Shown piece after piece: positions 47,898-58,190 of a stretch of 59,833 nt of DNA. The notes under the pieces are model-generated. The model did not search any database. It was given only the letters and a program-made list of their open reading frames with translations, and had not been told where the DNA came from. Position 1 is the stretch's first letter; each line of letters begins with the position of its first letter. The DNA is from a virus. The position numbers were made by a program, and so were the translations under genes. The DNA lies in the IMG/VR virus record IMGVR_UViG_3300020166_000002, positions 1 to 59,833 of that record, one strand, 5' to 3'.

Positions 47898-50800
47898 ATG
47901 GCAAACCTGACAAGAAATTTTATCGCAGGGAGAATGAACAAAACCGTTGATGAACGGATTGTTCCCAATGGTGAGTACATTGATGCTCTCAACATTCGTA
48001 TGGGTTCTACTGAAAACTCTGAGGTAGGTGTTATTGAAAACGCAAAAGGAAATATTCGGCTTACTACATTGTCTTACAATGGTGTCCCATTAAGCCCTAA
48101 TGCTAAATGTATTGGAGCATTTGAAGACGGCTCAGAGGAAACTATTTATTGGTTTGTACACGATGACAACTACCCAACTTCTCCTACAGGAAAGATAGAT
48201 TTAGTGGTTTCGTATGACGACAACTCTAATACGACTACATACCATTTGATTAGCATCAGAGAAGGTGCTACCGCAAATACCACCCTGAATTTTGATTACA
48301 AGTATTTAATCACGGGGGTGAATAAAAAAGAAGATTTATTATTTTGGACTGACAATTACAATCAGCCAAGATTTATTAATGTAACAAGAAACTATCCTAA
48401 CCCTGTGGCAAACGCTGACGGGTTTAGTGCTGAGTCTATTCTTGTTATTAAGCAGCCTCCCTTAGCGGCTCCTAACGTGACTCCAACTCCAACCTCTTCT
48501 CAAGATAATTTTTTAGAAGAAAGGTTTATTTGTTTTGCTTATAGATACAGATACGCTGATGGTGAATACTCTGCAACTTCTCAGTGGAGTAAACCTGCTT
48601 TCTTGCCAAACACTTTTAGATACGATTTTTCAACTGCACTAAATAGTGGTATGATAGGGTCTGCAAATATGGCAGTCATATCTTATAACTCAGGCGGACC
48701 ACTTGTAAAATCTGTAGAGTTGTTGTTTAAGGAAATGGAACTCCCTACCATTAGAGTTATTGAAAAAATAAACAAGTCTAATCAGGGTCTTGCAGACAAT
48801 ACCAATTACACATATGAATTTCAGAATAGCCAAATCTTTACGATTCTTGCAGACACTGAAATATTAAGACTATACGATAACGTACCAAGACTTGCTAAAG
48901 CCCAAACAATGATGGGTAATAGACTTATGTTTGGAAACTATGTAGATGGATACGATATGGAAGACTTAGCAGGTAGCCCTGTGAGGTTGGAATATAGTGT
49001 CACTGCACAGTCAACTGACGTTGGTGCTACTGACTTGGAAAGTAGACTTGATGATGGACTATACTCTTTTGGAGGAAACAACACAATTGCACAGGCAGTA
49101 AGTTATGTTGACTTTACAGATGTAGACTTAGTTGCAGGTGCATTGTTAACTATGGACATTAGGTATGCGTATACTGCCTATAGTGGAGATACACCATATC
49201 CTACAGACGAACAGGCAGCGACTACCATTTCATTTACATACGTACTTCAGCAGCCATTTAATAGTGTTTACGACCTATCAGTTGATACTGATTTCTTAGA
49301 GAAAATTGGAACCGCACTTCCTTCGGGAACTATTGAGACTGTAGCAAATTCTTGTAGCGGGACAACATTTACGGATGTGTTTAACTGTTCTGTTGAACAA
49401 ACTCTTGAGGCTCCGGGAGGTATTACCCTTTATAAATATGAGAGTGGTATCTCCGGGGCAGGTCAGCCTATAAATGTTATTTCATCTCCGGCTTCAAGTG
49501 AGATAGGGTTTCAGTTCCCAACGATGAGGTATGTAGACGACCCTACGTTTGTAACTATTACGCAAAACGTATACGCCTACTATAAGATTGAAGCCAATGC
49601 CGTAACATACGCAGAGATTGGAAACCCAACAAGTTTGCATAGTAACCGTGGGTATGAGGTTGGTATTGTATATATGGATGAATTTAACAGAGCGTCAACT
49701 TCTTTAGTTAGTCCATTTAACTCTCTACATATTCCTTGTGGTGCTTCTGAATTACAGAATAAAATTCAGGTAACTATACCAACAGGACAACGAGCACCTT
49801 ATTGGGCAAAGAAATATAAGTTCTGTGTTAAAGCAGACAAAGACACATACGAAACTATATACTCAAGTTTCTTTTTTAGAGACCCAACATCAGGTGCTGA
49901 TTTCTTTTTGTTAGATGGTCAAAACTCACAAAAGGTAGAGGTTGGTGATGAGTTAATTGTTAAGACTGACACATCAGGACCGAGCAGTAATTGTGTGTAT
50001 ACAACAGTATTAGAAAAGGAAACACAACCTGCAAAATTCTTAGACCCTGCTCCTGTTGATGACGCAGGGAATGACATTGCAGTTCCTCAAGGAGTTTATA
50101 TGAAACTCAGAGCGAACAATTTTAGTACGACTACAGATATAGGAGATGGATTGCCTCAAACTTGGACTGAAGGAGAGAAGAAAAACAACTCTAAAAGTTC
50201 CTCATATAATTGTGCTCCTATTGCTTATCAAGTAAACGTTGAAGACCCCGCAAACCCGGGGACATATGTTGACCTTCCTATTCCTGCAGGTAGTCGTATT
50301 TTAATTAAATATGAAAGTTATAGAATAGGTCGTTCTTGTAATTTAGAAAAGAGACTGTATAGATATGAGAATAACTTTACATCTTCTCAAGACTATACGA
50401 GTTTTTATGAGTGGTGGATTGGAGATAACGTAGCGGGAACGCTTAACGCTTCTTTTGTTCAAAGAGAATCTGAGTGTGGTCAAGGAGAACCCGAGGCTAC
50501 TTTTTCCCCGGGGATTTCAACCTTTTATAATTTACCGTGTACTCTTGATGTCGGAATTCAATTTACTCAAGCATCTGCTACGTCAAAACAATATTTAATA
50601 TACAATGGTATCAAAGGCTACTCAGGAAGAAGAGCAAGAACTAATAATACATTAGAGATTGTTATTCAGCGTAGCAATAGTCTTGTTGTGTTTGAAACAA
50701 AACCACTTGATGCTGCTCCTAATTTATGGTATGAGTCTTCTGAGGTTTATGATATCAACGCACAAGGTGAGCACCAAGGTAACGTTCAAAACCAAGTTAC

Positions 50801-52766
50801 TGCGTCTAATACTCCTGCAATTATTCTTACCGACTTTTACAACTGTTACTCATTTGGTAATGGTGTAGAAAGTTATAAGGTTCAGGATGCTATTGACGGA
50901 AAAAAGTTGCAACTTGGCAATAGAGCATTTATTACTACTACTACAGAGTATAGAGAAAGCAGAAGATTTGCTGATATTACTTACAGTGGTGTATACAACG
51001 AAGAGTCAAACATCAATAAACTTAACGAGTTCAATCTTGGGCTTTTAAACTTTAAGTCTTGTGAGCAGTCTTTTGGACCAATCCAAAGATTAGTGTCAAG
51101 ACAACGAGATATTTTGAACCTACAGGAGGATAGAATTTCTTACGTTCTAACGGACGTAAATCTTTTATCTGATGCTGCGGGTGGTCAAGGAGTTGTTGTG
51201 TCAATACCGAAGGTCTTAGGAACTCAGGTGGCTCGTGCTGAAGAGTTTGGTATCTCAAACAATCCTGAAAGTTTTGTTCAATGGGGTACTGATAAATACT
51301 TTACAGATGCTAAGCGTGGTGCGCTCATTCAATTAAAAGGACAGGAAGCGGAAAACTTAACTGCTATTTCTCAGCAAGGTATGAGAACTTGGTTTAGGGA
51401 TTTGTTTAACACCTCGTTTAATACCCAAAAAATTGGAGGGTATGACCCGTATATGAACGAGTATGTATTAACAAGTAATGATACTCTTTTACCTGCACCT
51501 GTTATTTGTGATGAGTGTGGTATTACTACATCTATTCAAGTTGAAGGAAGAAGCGGTTATACTAATTGCTACGAACTTGGAGACTTAGTTGGTGATGTTC
51601 AAGTAGATTTTATAGTTACGGCAGTAACAGGAACTTTTACCATTACTGCTACTTATAACGGCAACACTACAGTGGTTGGACCAACGAGCACAAGTGGTTC
51701 TCTTACGTTTGCTAAAAACGTTGTTAATATTGATACGGCAGTTATAGAGATTAATACCACAGGTTATGTTTCATTAGACCTGACTGTAAATTGTCCTGCT
51801 GCAGAATCAATCACAATATTCTTAGTGACGGTAACAAGTGCTAACGAGGCAGGGTTGTTTACCACTAACCAATACAGATGGAATGATGGGGCTTTCTTGT
51901 CTCCTCTTCACACTCAAGGAATAGAGTTTCAATCAGGCGGAGGTGTCAATCCTATTGTGTCTCAATATCAATCTATAACAGGTCCTCAGGGAGGTGGTGT
52001 AATACCATCTAACAATGCGACTGTTACGATGTTCAACAACACTATTGTTCCTGATGATTTTGTTTTTGAGATTGGTTCTGATGACTTTAAATATCTAAGA
52101 ACCAATACTCTTTATCAAAACAACACCGTAGACATTCAGGGGTTGTTGGCTGCGTCAACTATGGCTACACCAATTAACCCACCTGTAAGCGGAAACACTG
52201 CTTTTTACGCACAGTTCCCTATGCCTTCTACAGGTCAATACTTGTATTTGGTTTGGGATTACAGAAACAGTACGCCTATTGATTTGTGTTACGATGCAGA
52301 GTCTCCAACAATCGCTTGTTGTGACTGTGAAGGTGGCGGTGGTGTTCCAATTGCATCCACTTATGTTATTCGTGACTGCGCTACAGGGTTTGATTATGTG
52401 GCTGATGTTGAGTCTTACTCATTTAATGTTGGACAAGTAATTCACTACAAGGTTGGAATCAATGGAGGTTATGGTGTAACACTTTGTGCTACTATTCAAT
52501 CTATAGGTCAAGCAACTGCTAACGCAAGTATTCAAGATGCAGGTACATATAACTGTAATAGTGAGGAAGACTGCTTCCAATGTTATTCGTATCAAGTATC
52601 AACGTACAGTCCTTCGGGTATAGGATATAGTTATATTGATTGTGACGGTCTTGAAGCAGGAGGTGTTATTGGTGGCGTAAGCGGATATGACTCTGACACA
52701 TTCTGTGCTAAACGAGGAAGTGTAAACGCTTCAGGATTAACCTTAATCGAATATGGACCTTGTTAA
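47898..52766 (+). CDS. Large tail tubular / tail stabilisation protein, 1,622 aa
   Basis: Opens L-T-R-N-F-I-A-G-R-M-N-K-T-V-D-E-R then V-P-N-G-E-Y-I-D-A-L-N-I-R, the hallmark start of the tail 'stabilisation' proteins of crAss-like and related podoviruses, equal in role to T7 gp12 or P22 gp10. The rest is beta-rich with immunoglobulin-like stretches. The C-terminus has a Cys-rich segment (I-A-C-C-D-C-E-G-G-G-G). It likely forms the tail nozzle. Confidence 0.8.
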   Translation: MANLTRNFIAGRMNKTVDERIVPNGEYIDALNIRMGSTENSEVGVIENAKGNIRLTTLSYNGVPLSPNAKCIGAFEDGSEETIYWFVHDDNYPTSPTGKIDLVVSYDDNSNTTTYHLISIREGATANTTLNFDYKYLITGVNKKEDLLFWTDNYNQPRFINVTRNYPNPVANADGFSAESILVIKQPPLAAPNVTPTPTSSQDNFLEERFICFAYRYRYADGEYSATSQWSKPAFLPNTFRYDFSTALNSGMIGSANMAVISYNSGGPLVKSVELLFKEMELPTIRVIEKINKSNQGLADNTNYTYEFQNSQIFTILADTEILRLYDNVPRLAKAQTMMGNRLMFGNYVDGYDMEDLAGSPVRLEYSVTAQSTDVGATDLESRLDDGLYSFGGNNTIAQAVSYVDFTDVDLVAGALLTMDIRYAYTAYSGDTPYPTDEQAATTISFTYVLQQPFNSVYDLSVDTDFLEKIGTALPSGTIETVANSCSGTTFTDVFNCSVEQTLEAPGGITLYKYESGISGAGQPINVISSPASSEIGFQFPTMRYVDDPTFVTITQNVYAYYKIEANAVTYAEIGNPTSLHSNRGYEVGIVYMDEFNRASTSLVSPFNSLHIPCGASELQNKIQVTIPTGQRAPYWAKKYKFCVKADKDTYETIYSSFFFRDPTSGADFFLLDGQNSQKVEVGDELIVKTDTSGPSSNCVYTTVLEKETQPAKFLDPAPVDDAGNDIAVPQGVYMKLRANNFSTTTDIGDGLPQTWTEGEKKNNSKSSSYNCAPIAYQVNVEDPANPGTYVDLPIPAGSRILIKYESYRIGRSCNLEKRLYRYENNFTSSQDYTSFYEWWIGDNVAGTLNASFVQRESECGQGEPEATFSPGISTFYNLPCTLDVGIQFTQASATSKQYLIYNGIKGYSGRRARTNNTLEIVIQRSNSLVVFETKPLDAAPNLWYESSEVYDINAQGEHQGNVQNQVTASNTPAIILTDFYNCYSFGNGVESYKVQDAIDGKKLQLGNRAFITTTTEYRESRRFADITYSGVYNEESNINKLNEFNLGLLNFKSCEQSFGPIQRLVSRQRDILNLQEDRISYVLTDVNLLSDAAGGQGVVVSIPKVLGTQVARAEEFGISNNPESFVQWGTDKYFTDAKRGALIQLKGQEAENLTAISQQGMRTWFRDLFNTSFNTQKIGGYDPYMNEYVLTSNDTLLPAPVICDECGITTSIQVEGRSGYTNCYELGDLVGDVQVDFIVTAVTGTFTITATYNGNTTVVGPTSTSGSLTFAKNVVNIDTAVIEINTTGYVSLDLTVNCPAAESITIFLVTVTSANEAGLFTTNQYRWNDGAFLSPLHTQGIEFQSGGGVNPIVSQYQSITGPQGGGVIPSNNATVTMFNNTIVPDDFVFEIGSDDFKYLRTNTLYQNNTVDIQGLLAASTMATPINPPVSGNTAFYAQFPMPSTGQYLYLVWDYRNSTPIDLCYDAESPTIACCDCEGGGGVPIASTYVIRDCATGFDYVADVESYSFNVGQVIHYKVGINGGYGVTLCATIQSIGQATANASIQDAGTYNCNSEEDCFQCYSYQVSTYSPSGIGYSYIDCDGLEAGGVIGGVSGYDSDTFCAKRGSVNASGLTLIEYGPC

Positions 52767-52787
52767 CTATAAATAAAATATAATAAA

Positions 52788-53978
52788 ATGCCACAAACAT
52801 ATTACATAGACGGGTCAACACTACTCAACTCTACGGCAGTTTACACTGACGCAGGGTTGACTACTTGTGCCCCCGATGGTTTTTATTCTGATGGAATAAA
52901 CTCAAGAGAATTGGTAGGGTGTATATTGCTTCCTGCTCAGGCTTGCGGTAGTTGTGCCACCCCTTGCGGGCAGCCTATTGCAGCAAATGGAGGTCAAGGA
53001 ATCTATAAGGTCGACTTAGACGCAGGAAACTCTATTGGTGCTATGATTGTAAAATACAATCCTGCAAGCGTTCCCGATGGAATAAGAGTACTTTATAACG
53101 GTGGCGTTTACAATCAACTAAGTTCTCCTGTTGATGGATACCACGCAAGTACAGACCCTAATGGTTACACATATATTGGAGCGACTACTGCTGATTGTGG
53201 AATATCAGGAACTACATATCCTGCACTTGTAGAATATGTTTATAATGGTGCTTCATTTGTTGCTTCAGGAAATACGGTATCTGTTTTTGTCGCTGCGGGT
53301 GATGTCTCTTTGGGGGCAGCACCGGGGTGGTGTGTTATGGTTATACCTAAAATAAGTGCGACTCCAAGTTTAATTCAAGTTGAAGCGGTTGGTCCTTGTA
53401 GTGGTACTGCTTGGAATTTAGATATCGCTTGTCCTGTAGCACTAACAGGTTACAGTTCAACAACCCGACACCCTGCTTGCACCGAAGCGTGTGGACATCC
53501 CTTAACTGAAACATATTATAATGCTCCTGTTACAGGAACTGCAGGCTCACCTGCTTTGTATGATTGGGTATTTAGTGATGCTAACGGTCAGTTTGTTTTA
53601 ACTGATGGTTTTTATGGATTTACAGGAGGTAAGTGTATGACTGTTCAAAACGGAATTATAGTGGCAATAAGCACTTGCAGCAGCCCCCCTCCACCTACTG
53701 AATATATATACTTGTCTACGGTAACTGTTACTTGTGATGATTTTTGTGGCGGACAAAACTACAATATTGTTACTCAAAAAACTACAGTACAAAACCATAG
53801 TTTTATAAATATCACTCTTGGAGATGATATATTTGGGTCTGTCATTAGTGATGGATACTATGCATATGCTGCTTCCATAACGGATACTTCAACGGGAGTA
53901 TATAGAATTATGGAGGTCGTAAACAATGAGGTTGTAAGTATATTGGCGTGTTCGAGTGGGCAATGTGTGCCGTTGTAA
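52788..53978 (+). CDS. Cysteine-rich repeat virion protein, putative adhesin, 396 aa
   Basis: Starts M-P-Q-T-Y-Y-I-D-G-S-T-L. A unit of about 60-100 residues recurs, each ending D-G-F-Y or D-G-Y-Y then a strand with Cys (G-F-Y-S-D-G, G-F-Y-G-F-T-G-G-K-C, G-Y-Y-A-Y-A-A). Paired cysteines are abundant, unusual for a cytoplasmically assembled protein. Placed after the tail gene, it may decorate the tail or bind a receptor. It is related in part to the protein at 35395. Confidence 0.6.
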   Translation: MPQTYYIDGSTLLNSTAVYTDAGLTTCAPDGFYSDGINSRELVGCILLPAQACGSCATPCGQPIAANGGQGIYKVDLDAGNSIGAMIVKYNPASVPDGIRVLYNGGVYNQLSSPVDGYHASTDPNGYTYIGATTADCGISGTTYPALVEYVYNGASFVASGNTVSVFVAAGDVSLGAAPGWCVMVIPKISATPSLIQVEAVGPCSGTAWNLDIACPVALTGYSSTTRHPACTEACGHPLTETYYNAPVTGTAGSPALYDWVFSDANGQFVLTDGFYGFTGGKCMTVQNGIIVAISTCSSPPPPTEYIYLSTVTVTCDDFCGGQNYNIVTQKTTVQNHSFINITLGDDIFGSVISDGYYAYAASITDTSTGVYRIMEVVNNEVVSILACSSGQCVPL

Positions 53979-53986
53979 AAAAAAGC

Positions 53987-54002
53987 GTGTCTTTGAAGAC
54001 AC
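53987..54002. repeat. 16-bp palindrome, intergenic copy
   Basis: Exact copy eight bases after the stop at 53978 and 15 bases before the next ATG. The stem is not extended and no T-run follows, so it is not a clear terminator. Confidence 0.95.
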
Positions 54003-54017
54003 TAATAAAAATATAAT

Positions 54018-54845
54018 ATGCAAAACTATACATTAACATATGACGAAGGAGTTCAAGGCTTTCCGTCCTTTTACTCTTACTATCCCGATTTTATGATTGG
54101 GATGAATAATTACTTCTATACGTTTAACGGGGGTAATCTTTACCGTCATAATGTAAATTCTGTTAGGAATAACTTTTATGGTGTACAGTATACATCAAAA
54201 GTTCAAAGTGTGTTTAATGACCTTCCATTAGAGAATAAATTGTTCAAGACCCTAAACTTAGAGGGAGACGATTCTTGGGAGGCTTATATGCGTACAGATA
54301 TTCAAGACTCAGGATATATTGATGACGATTGGTTTGAAAAGAAAGAAGGGGCTTGGTTTGCCTTTGTTAGAAACTTAGGCAATGTTCCTGCAGGTGTAGG
54401 AGAGTATGCCTTGCGCTCATTGAATGGTATTGGTAAAAGTTCTGTTGTTACAATTGGAGCAGGTATAGCCACTATTGACTTCCCGTTAACTGTAAACGTA
54501 GGTAATATATTAAGTGTTGGCGATATGTTCTACTTTGGTTTACCACCTGCGTATAGTAATCCTCAACTTGCAGGACAGGTTACGCAAGTGAACATTAATC
54601 TAAGAGCAGGAATCAATCAGGTCGTAATCAATACAGTAGGTTCTACTTTTATACCTACTATTGTTCCGTCACCTGTAACAGTTCCTATTCCTATACAGGA
54701 TGCTTACTTTTTGTATATCAAGAACGCCATTTCTGAGTCTCACGGAGTGCTTGGTCACTACTGTGTTTTTGATATTGAAAACGGCAATACTAATAAAACA
54801 GAACTGTTTGCAGTTGAGTCGGAAGTAATGAAATCCTTCCCATAA
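54018..54845 (+). CDS. Tail-associated structural protein, 275 aa
   Basis: Starts M-Q-N-Y-T-L-T-Y-D-E-G-V-Q-G-F-P-S-F-Y-S-Y and contains N-N-F-Y-G-V-Q-Y-T-S-K-V and K-L-F-K-T-L-N-L-E-G-D-D-S-W. This set of motifs is common in tail proteins of marine and Bacteroidota podoviruses, sometimes fused to the tail stabilisation protein. The separate gene here is probably the terminal tail segment. Confidence 0.65.
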   Translation: MQNYTLTYDEGVQGFPSFYSYYPDFMIGMNNYFYTFNGGNLYRHNVNSVRNNFYGVQYTSKVQSVFNDLPLENKLFKTLNLEGDDSWEAYMRTDIQDSGYIDDDWFEKKEGAWFAFVRNLGNVPAGVGEYALRSLNGIGKSSVVTIGAGIATIDFPLTVNVGNILSVGDMFYFGLPPAYSNPQLAGQVTQVNINLRAGINQVVINTVGSTFIPTIVPSPVTVPIPIQDAYFLYIKNAISESHGVLGHYCVFDIENGNTNKTELFAVESEVMKSFP

Positions 54846-54851
54846 AATTAT

Positions 54852-54859
54852 TATCTTTG
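54852..54859 (+). promoter_or_regulatory. Bacteroidota-type promoter (-7 box TATCTTTG)
   Basis: TATCTTTG ends eight bases before the ATG at 54868, giving a very short leader for the cupin-like gene. Confidence 0.65.
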
Positions 54860-54867
54860 TATAATGT

Positions 54868-55392
54868 ATGAGTATATTAAGTTTATTTAAGAAAAAGCAA
54901 AAGTCTGCTGAACATTTTCTCGAGTTAATTGATGTTAACCGGGGACTTCTATGGGAGGCAATTGCTGATTTTAAAGAAAACTTGCAAGCCATTAACGGGA
55001 CCGTGACTCATCATACTGATGAGATGCAAGAAGTGTTCCCTGTAACACACCACCTAAAAGATGGTTTATATACACGGGAATTGTTTATGCCAAAGGATTC
55101 ATTAGTGGTAAGTTTTATACACTTGACAAATCATCCTTCCTTTTTTATGAAGGGCGAGATGTCCATACTGATGGATAACGGAGAAATAAAAAGAATCAAA
55201 GCACCTATGGTAGTACAAACGGAAGTAGGAACACAAAGAGTTGCATATATGCACGAGGATTGTGTTTGGGCTTGCGTCTATAGGACTGATAAAAAAACAG
55301 TAGAAGAGGCAGAGAAAGATGTTTACACAGAAAACTATATGGATTTGCCTGAACACATTATTTTAAATAAACAATTACTATGTCAGGATTAA
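54868..55392 (+). CDS. Cupin-like protein, 174 aa
   Basis: The central part reads as a small beta barrel: G-L-Y-T-R-E-L-F-M-P-K-D-S-L-V-V-S, then H-P-S-F-F-M-K-G-E-M-S and G-T-Q-R-V-A-Y-M-H-E-D-C-V-W. The turn and His pattern fit a cupin fold, but metal-binding residues are incomplete. Such cupin-like proteins are frequent beside phage tail and ejection genes. Role unknown. Confidence 0.65.
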   Translation: MSILSLFKKKQKSAEHFLELIDVNRGLLWEAIADFKENLQAINGTVTHHTDEMQEVFPVTHHLKDGLYTRELFMPKDSLVVSFIHLTNHPSFFMKGEMSILMDNGEIKRIKAPMVVQTEVGTQRVAYMHEDCVWACVYRTDKKTVEEAEKDVYTENYMDLPEHIILNKQLLCQD

Positions 55393-56207
55393 TAGTAGGT
55401 ATTGCGGGTCTCGCCATTTCAGCAGGGACAACGGCTGTTTCCTTTATACAGGCGGGCAAATCAAAGAGAAAGCAACAGGAATACGAGGCTGAAGCAGATA
55501 AGGCTATGGCTGAGGCACGTAGACAATTGCAGGTTAATTATGCTAAGCAGATGTCCATTAAAAAAGAACCGTATGCTCAAGAGCGTTTGGCTATGCTTAG
55601 TCAAGGTCAGCAGGTTGTTAATGCAGCCTCTGAAAGTGATAGAGGCGCAGCATCTGCAGCAGGACAGGTCTTAATGGGACAACAAGCAGGACAGGCAGAT
55701 ATCACAAATCGTCAAGTAACCGACCTTCAGAATATAGAGAACGCAATCTTAGAAGAGGAGTCTCGATTGAGAGATATCAATGTCGACTTGGATATGCAAG
55801 AGGTTGAAGGACAAATGGCAGCAGCAGCAGATATGAGAACACGGGCTGCACAACAGACACAACAAGGAATTCAAGGAATCGCAAACACTGCTCAGGCAGG
55901 ACTTAGTATGATTCCATTATACTCACAAAATACGGCAGCACAAAAGCAGGCTCTCAGTGGTGTTAGCCTGTCTTCAGACCAATTTCAACAAATTGGAAAC
56001 GTTGGTGGTGATGCAGGGAGCAAGATTATGGGTGCTGCAGGAACAGATGGGTTTACAAATCTTGATTTAGGTGCGGTTGGAAACTTAACGAATCGACAGT
56101 TTAGACAACTCAAAAGAGAGTTGACACCACTACAACGTCAAATGTTATTTCAGAACCCTCAGTATACTGCCAATTATCAAAATGTATTTAATCCAATAAT
56201 CAGATAA
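55380..56207 (+). CDS. Internal virion protein, T7 gp14-like role, 275 aa
   Basis: A hydrophobic N-terminal helix (L-I-V-G-I-A-G-L-A-I-S-A-G-T) is followed by a long Ala/Gln-rich coiled coil (about 28-170). This is the usual form of the smallest ejection protein, which forms an outer-membrane pore. It overlaps the cupin-like gene by 13 bases and stands first of three ejection genes. Confidence 0.7.
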   Translation: MSGLIVGIAGLAISAGTTAVSFIQAGKSKRKQQEYEAEADKAMAEARRQLQVNYAKQMSIKKEPYAQERLAMLSQGQQVVNAASESDRGAASAAGQVLMGQQAGQADITNRQVTDLQNIENAILEEESRLRDINVDLDMQEVEGQMAAAADMRTRAAQQTQQGIQGIANTAQAGLSMIPLYSQNTAAQKQALSGVSLSSDQFQQIGNVGGDAGSKIMGAAGTDGFTNLDLGAVGNLTNRQFRQLKRELTPLQRQMLFQNPQYTANYQNVFNPIIR

Positions 56208-56208
56208 G

Positions 56209-58170
56209 ATGGCAACAAAAGTTGGATACATAAGACAAGACCCTACTGAAGCAATTAATTGGGCTGAAGTAGGCGCAAACTTTTCGGGCATTCTAAAAGA
56301 AGAGGCTCGTGTAAGAGAGGAAAAAAAAGCAGAGATAGATAGAGCAACTCGTGAGATGGAACGGGTGCTACAGGATTCTCCTATGGGGGATTCCAAGAAT
56401 ATGAATGAGTGGTCTTTGAAGTACGCTTCTGACGCTCAACAACAATTGCTAATGGTTAATACGCTTTTAAAAAGCGGTCAACTAAAACCAAAAGACTATA
56501 CTGTTATTCGTCAGAACTTGGCTGACGGTACAGACCAAGCATTTACATTGGTTCAGGAATACCAAAATGAATACTCCGACAAGATGGCTCGAATGAAGGC
56601 TAAGTTTGGAGATGTTGGTCCTGATGGTAAACCTATCGTTCCGTCTCAAGAATTAGAACAGTTCCTTATGGGTACTGCTGAAGGGTTTGGAAACTTTAAT
56701 GCATCTGAACTTGTTATTAATCCAACATCAGGGAATGTGATGGTTGGATTCCGTAATGAGAACGGAGAAATTGAGTCTGACCCAAACAAGTTAGTTGGTA
56801 TCAATAACCTACGAAACAGAATAAAAGGGAAGTTTGACCTGTATGATATGCAGGGGGCAATCACAAAAGCCAAGGCAGAAACCTTTGGACAGTTTCAACA
56901 GATTGATGCTAAGTTAGGAAGCCTATATCAAAAAGGATTGATTTCCACTATGAGTGGTCCTGCTTTTAGAAGCCCCTCAAATATTGCTGATATGGTATCA
57001 AAGGGATATATTACTGCAGAGGAAGGCAAGTTGATTGGTATGCAAGCCAAGACTGAGGACCTTTGGGCAGAAAGCCAATTATCAAACACTTATAATGTTA
57101 CGTCTTTATTGACAAATAATTTAGGCGGAATTGCCCCTAATGGTCAACCATATAAATTCACATTTAAAGCGGATGAAGAGGACGATAACACCATTCTACT
57201 ACAACAGGTAGATGGCGCAGTCGTTCCTAACTTTGATAGTGCAGTAGGTAAGGTGCATAAGCAAACTGCTAAAGACGGATTACTTGCAGCAACAAGAGGT
57301 GCATTAGACGTTACAGTTGCAGGTCAAGCGATTAGTGGCACAACACCACCGCAACAACAACAATGGCAAGCAGCGAGAGGAGATGAGAAGAAGAAAGAAG
57401 CATCACTTGTAAGCACTTGGAATGAGATAGGTATGAACCCTGATGTTACGGTTAAGAGAGCAAAACTACAGTCGCTTTTAGGTGACGAAAGAGTTAAGCA
57501 AAGCGGCTTGTTTGAAATAACTATGTCCGAACCTGCTGCTGATGGCTCATTTACGGTTGATTTCGTATACCCTAATAACCCTGAAAGAAATAGACTCGGC
57601 ATTGTTGTGGATGAAAATATGACGCTTGAAGAATGGGCAGGTCTTGGTTCTGAAGTTCACGGAATCTCCGACCCTAAAGAAGCACTAAGAATTGGTGGTG
57701 GCGGTCAAGGAACTGACAAGATAAATGCTGCAGGATTCAAGGGTGGAGTTCAAGATAAAAGAGGAAACGTAGATTACACTTCTGCATTTACTAATTATTT
57801 AGATAAGTTTGCTCCGGCAGGAACAGATGATAGTGGTTATAGATATGCTACTTCGAGTAAGATTAACCTTTACCACGGACCTGATATAGTAATTCCTCAA
57901 ATAAAGAAGGCATTCCCTGACTTAAATTTGGTTGTTACTAAGTATTCGAGTGATGAAATTGAAGTAAAAATACCCGGTTCAAAGGCTTCTTCTTTAATAT
58001 TAGAAGTAGACCTTTATAAAACTGCAAATCAAGGGGCGGCTATATCTGCTCTTATGGACTATATTCGACAAAACACACCTAAGAGTTTGGTAGATGAGAT
58101 TGGAAAGAAAAAAGGTTGGAAGTCTACAACAAGTAGCGGAAGCGGAAGTGGTGGCTCTGCTCCAAGATAA
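56209..58170 (+). CDS. Internal virion/ejection protein, 653 aa
   Basis: Opens K-V-G-Y-I-R-Q-D-P-T-E-A-I-N-W-A-E-V, then charged helices (E-E-A-R-V-R-E-E-K-K-A). The 'I-N-W-x-E-V' start and size fit the second ejection protein of short-tailed phages (role of T7 gp15). It lies between the gp14-like and giant proteins, separated by one and 20 bases. Confidence 0.65.
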   Translation: MATKVGYIRQDPTEAINWAEVGANFSGILKEEARVREEKKAEIDRATREMERVLQDSPMGDSKNMNEWSLKYASDAQQQLLMVNTLLKSGQLKPKDYTVIRQNLADGTDQAFTLVQEYQNEYSDKMARMKAKFGDVGPDGKPIVPSQELEQFLMGTAEGFGNFNASELVINPTSGNVMVGFRNENGEIESDPNKLVGINNLRNRIKGKFDLYDMQGAITKAKAETFGQFQQIDAKLGSLYQKGLISTMSGPAFRSPSNIADMVSKGYITAEEGKLIGMQAKTEDLWAESQLSNTYNVTSLLTNNLGGIAPNGQPYKFTFKADEEDDNTILLQQVDGAVVPNFDSAVGKVHKQTAKDGLLAATRGALDVTVAGQAISGTTPPQQQQWQAARGDEKKKEASLVSTWNEIGMNPDVTVKRAKLQSLLGDERVKQSGLFEITMSEPAADGSFTVDFVYPNNPERNRLGIVVDENMTLEEWAGLGSEVHGISDPKEALRIGGGGQGTDKINAAGFKGGVQDKRGNVDYTSAFTNYLDKFAPAGTDDSGYRYATSSKINLYHGPDIVIPQIKKAFPDLNLVVTKYSSDEIEVKIPGSKASSLILEVDLYKTANQGAAISALMDYIRQNTPKSLVDEIGKKKGWKSTTSSGSGSGGSAPR

Positions 58171-58190
58171 CAATACTTATAAAATTCAAT

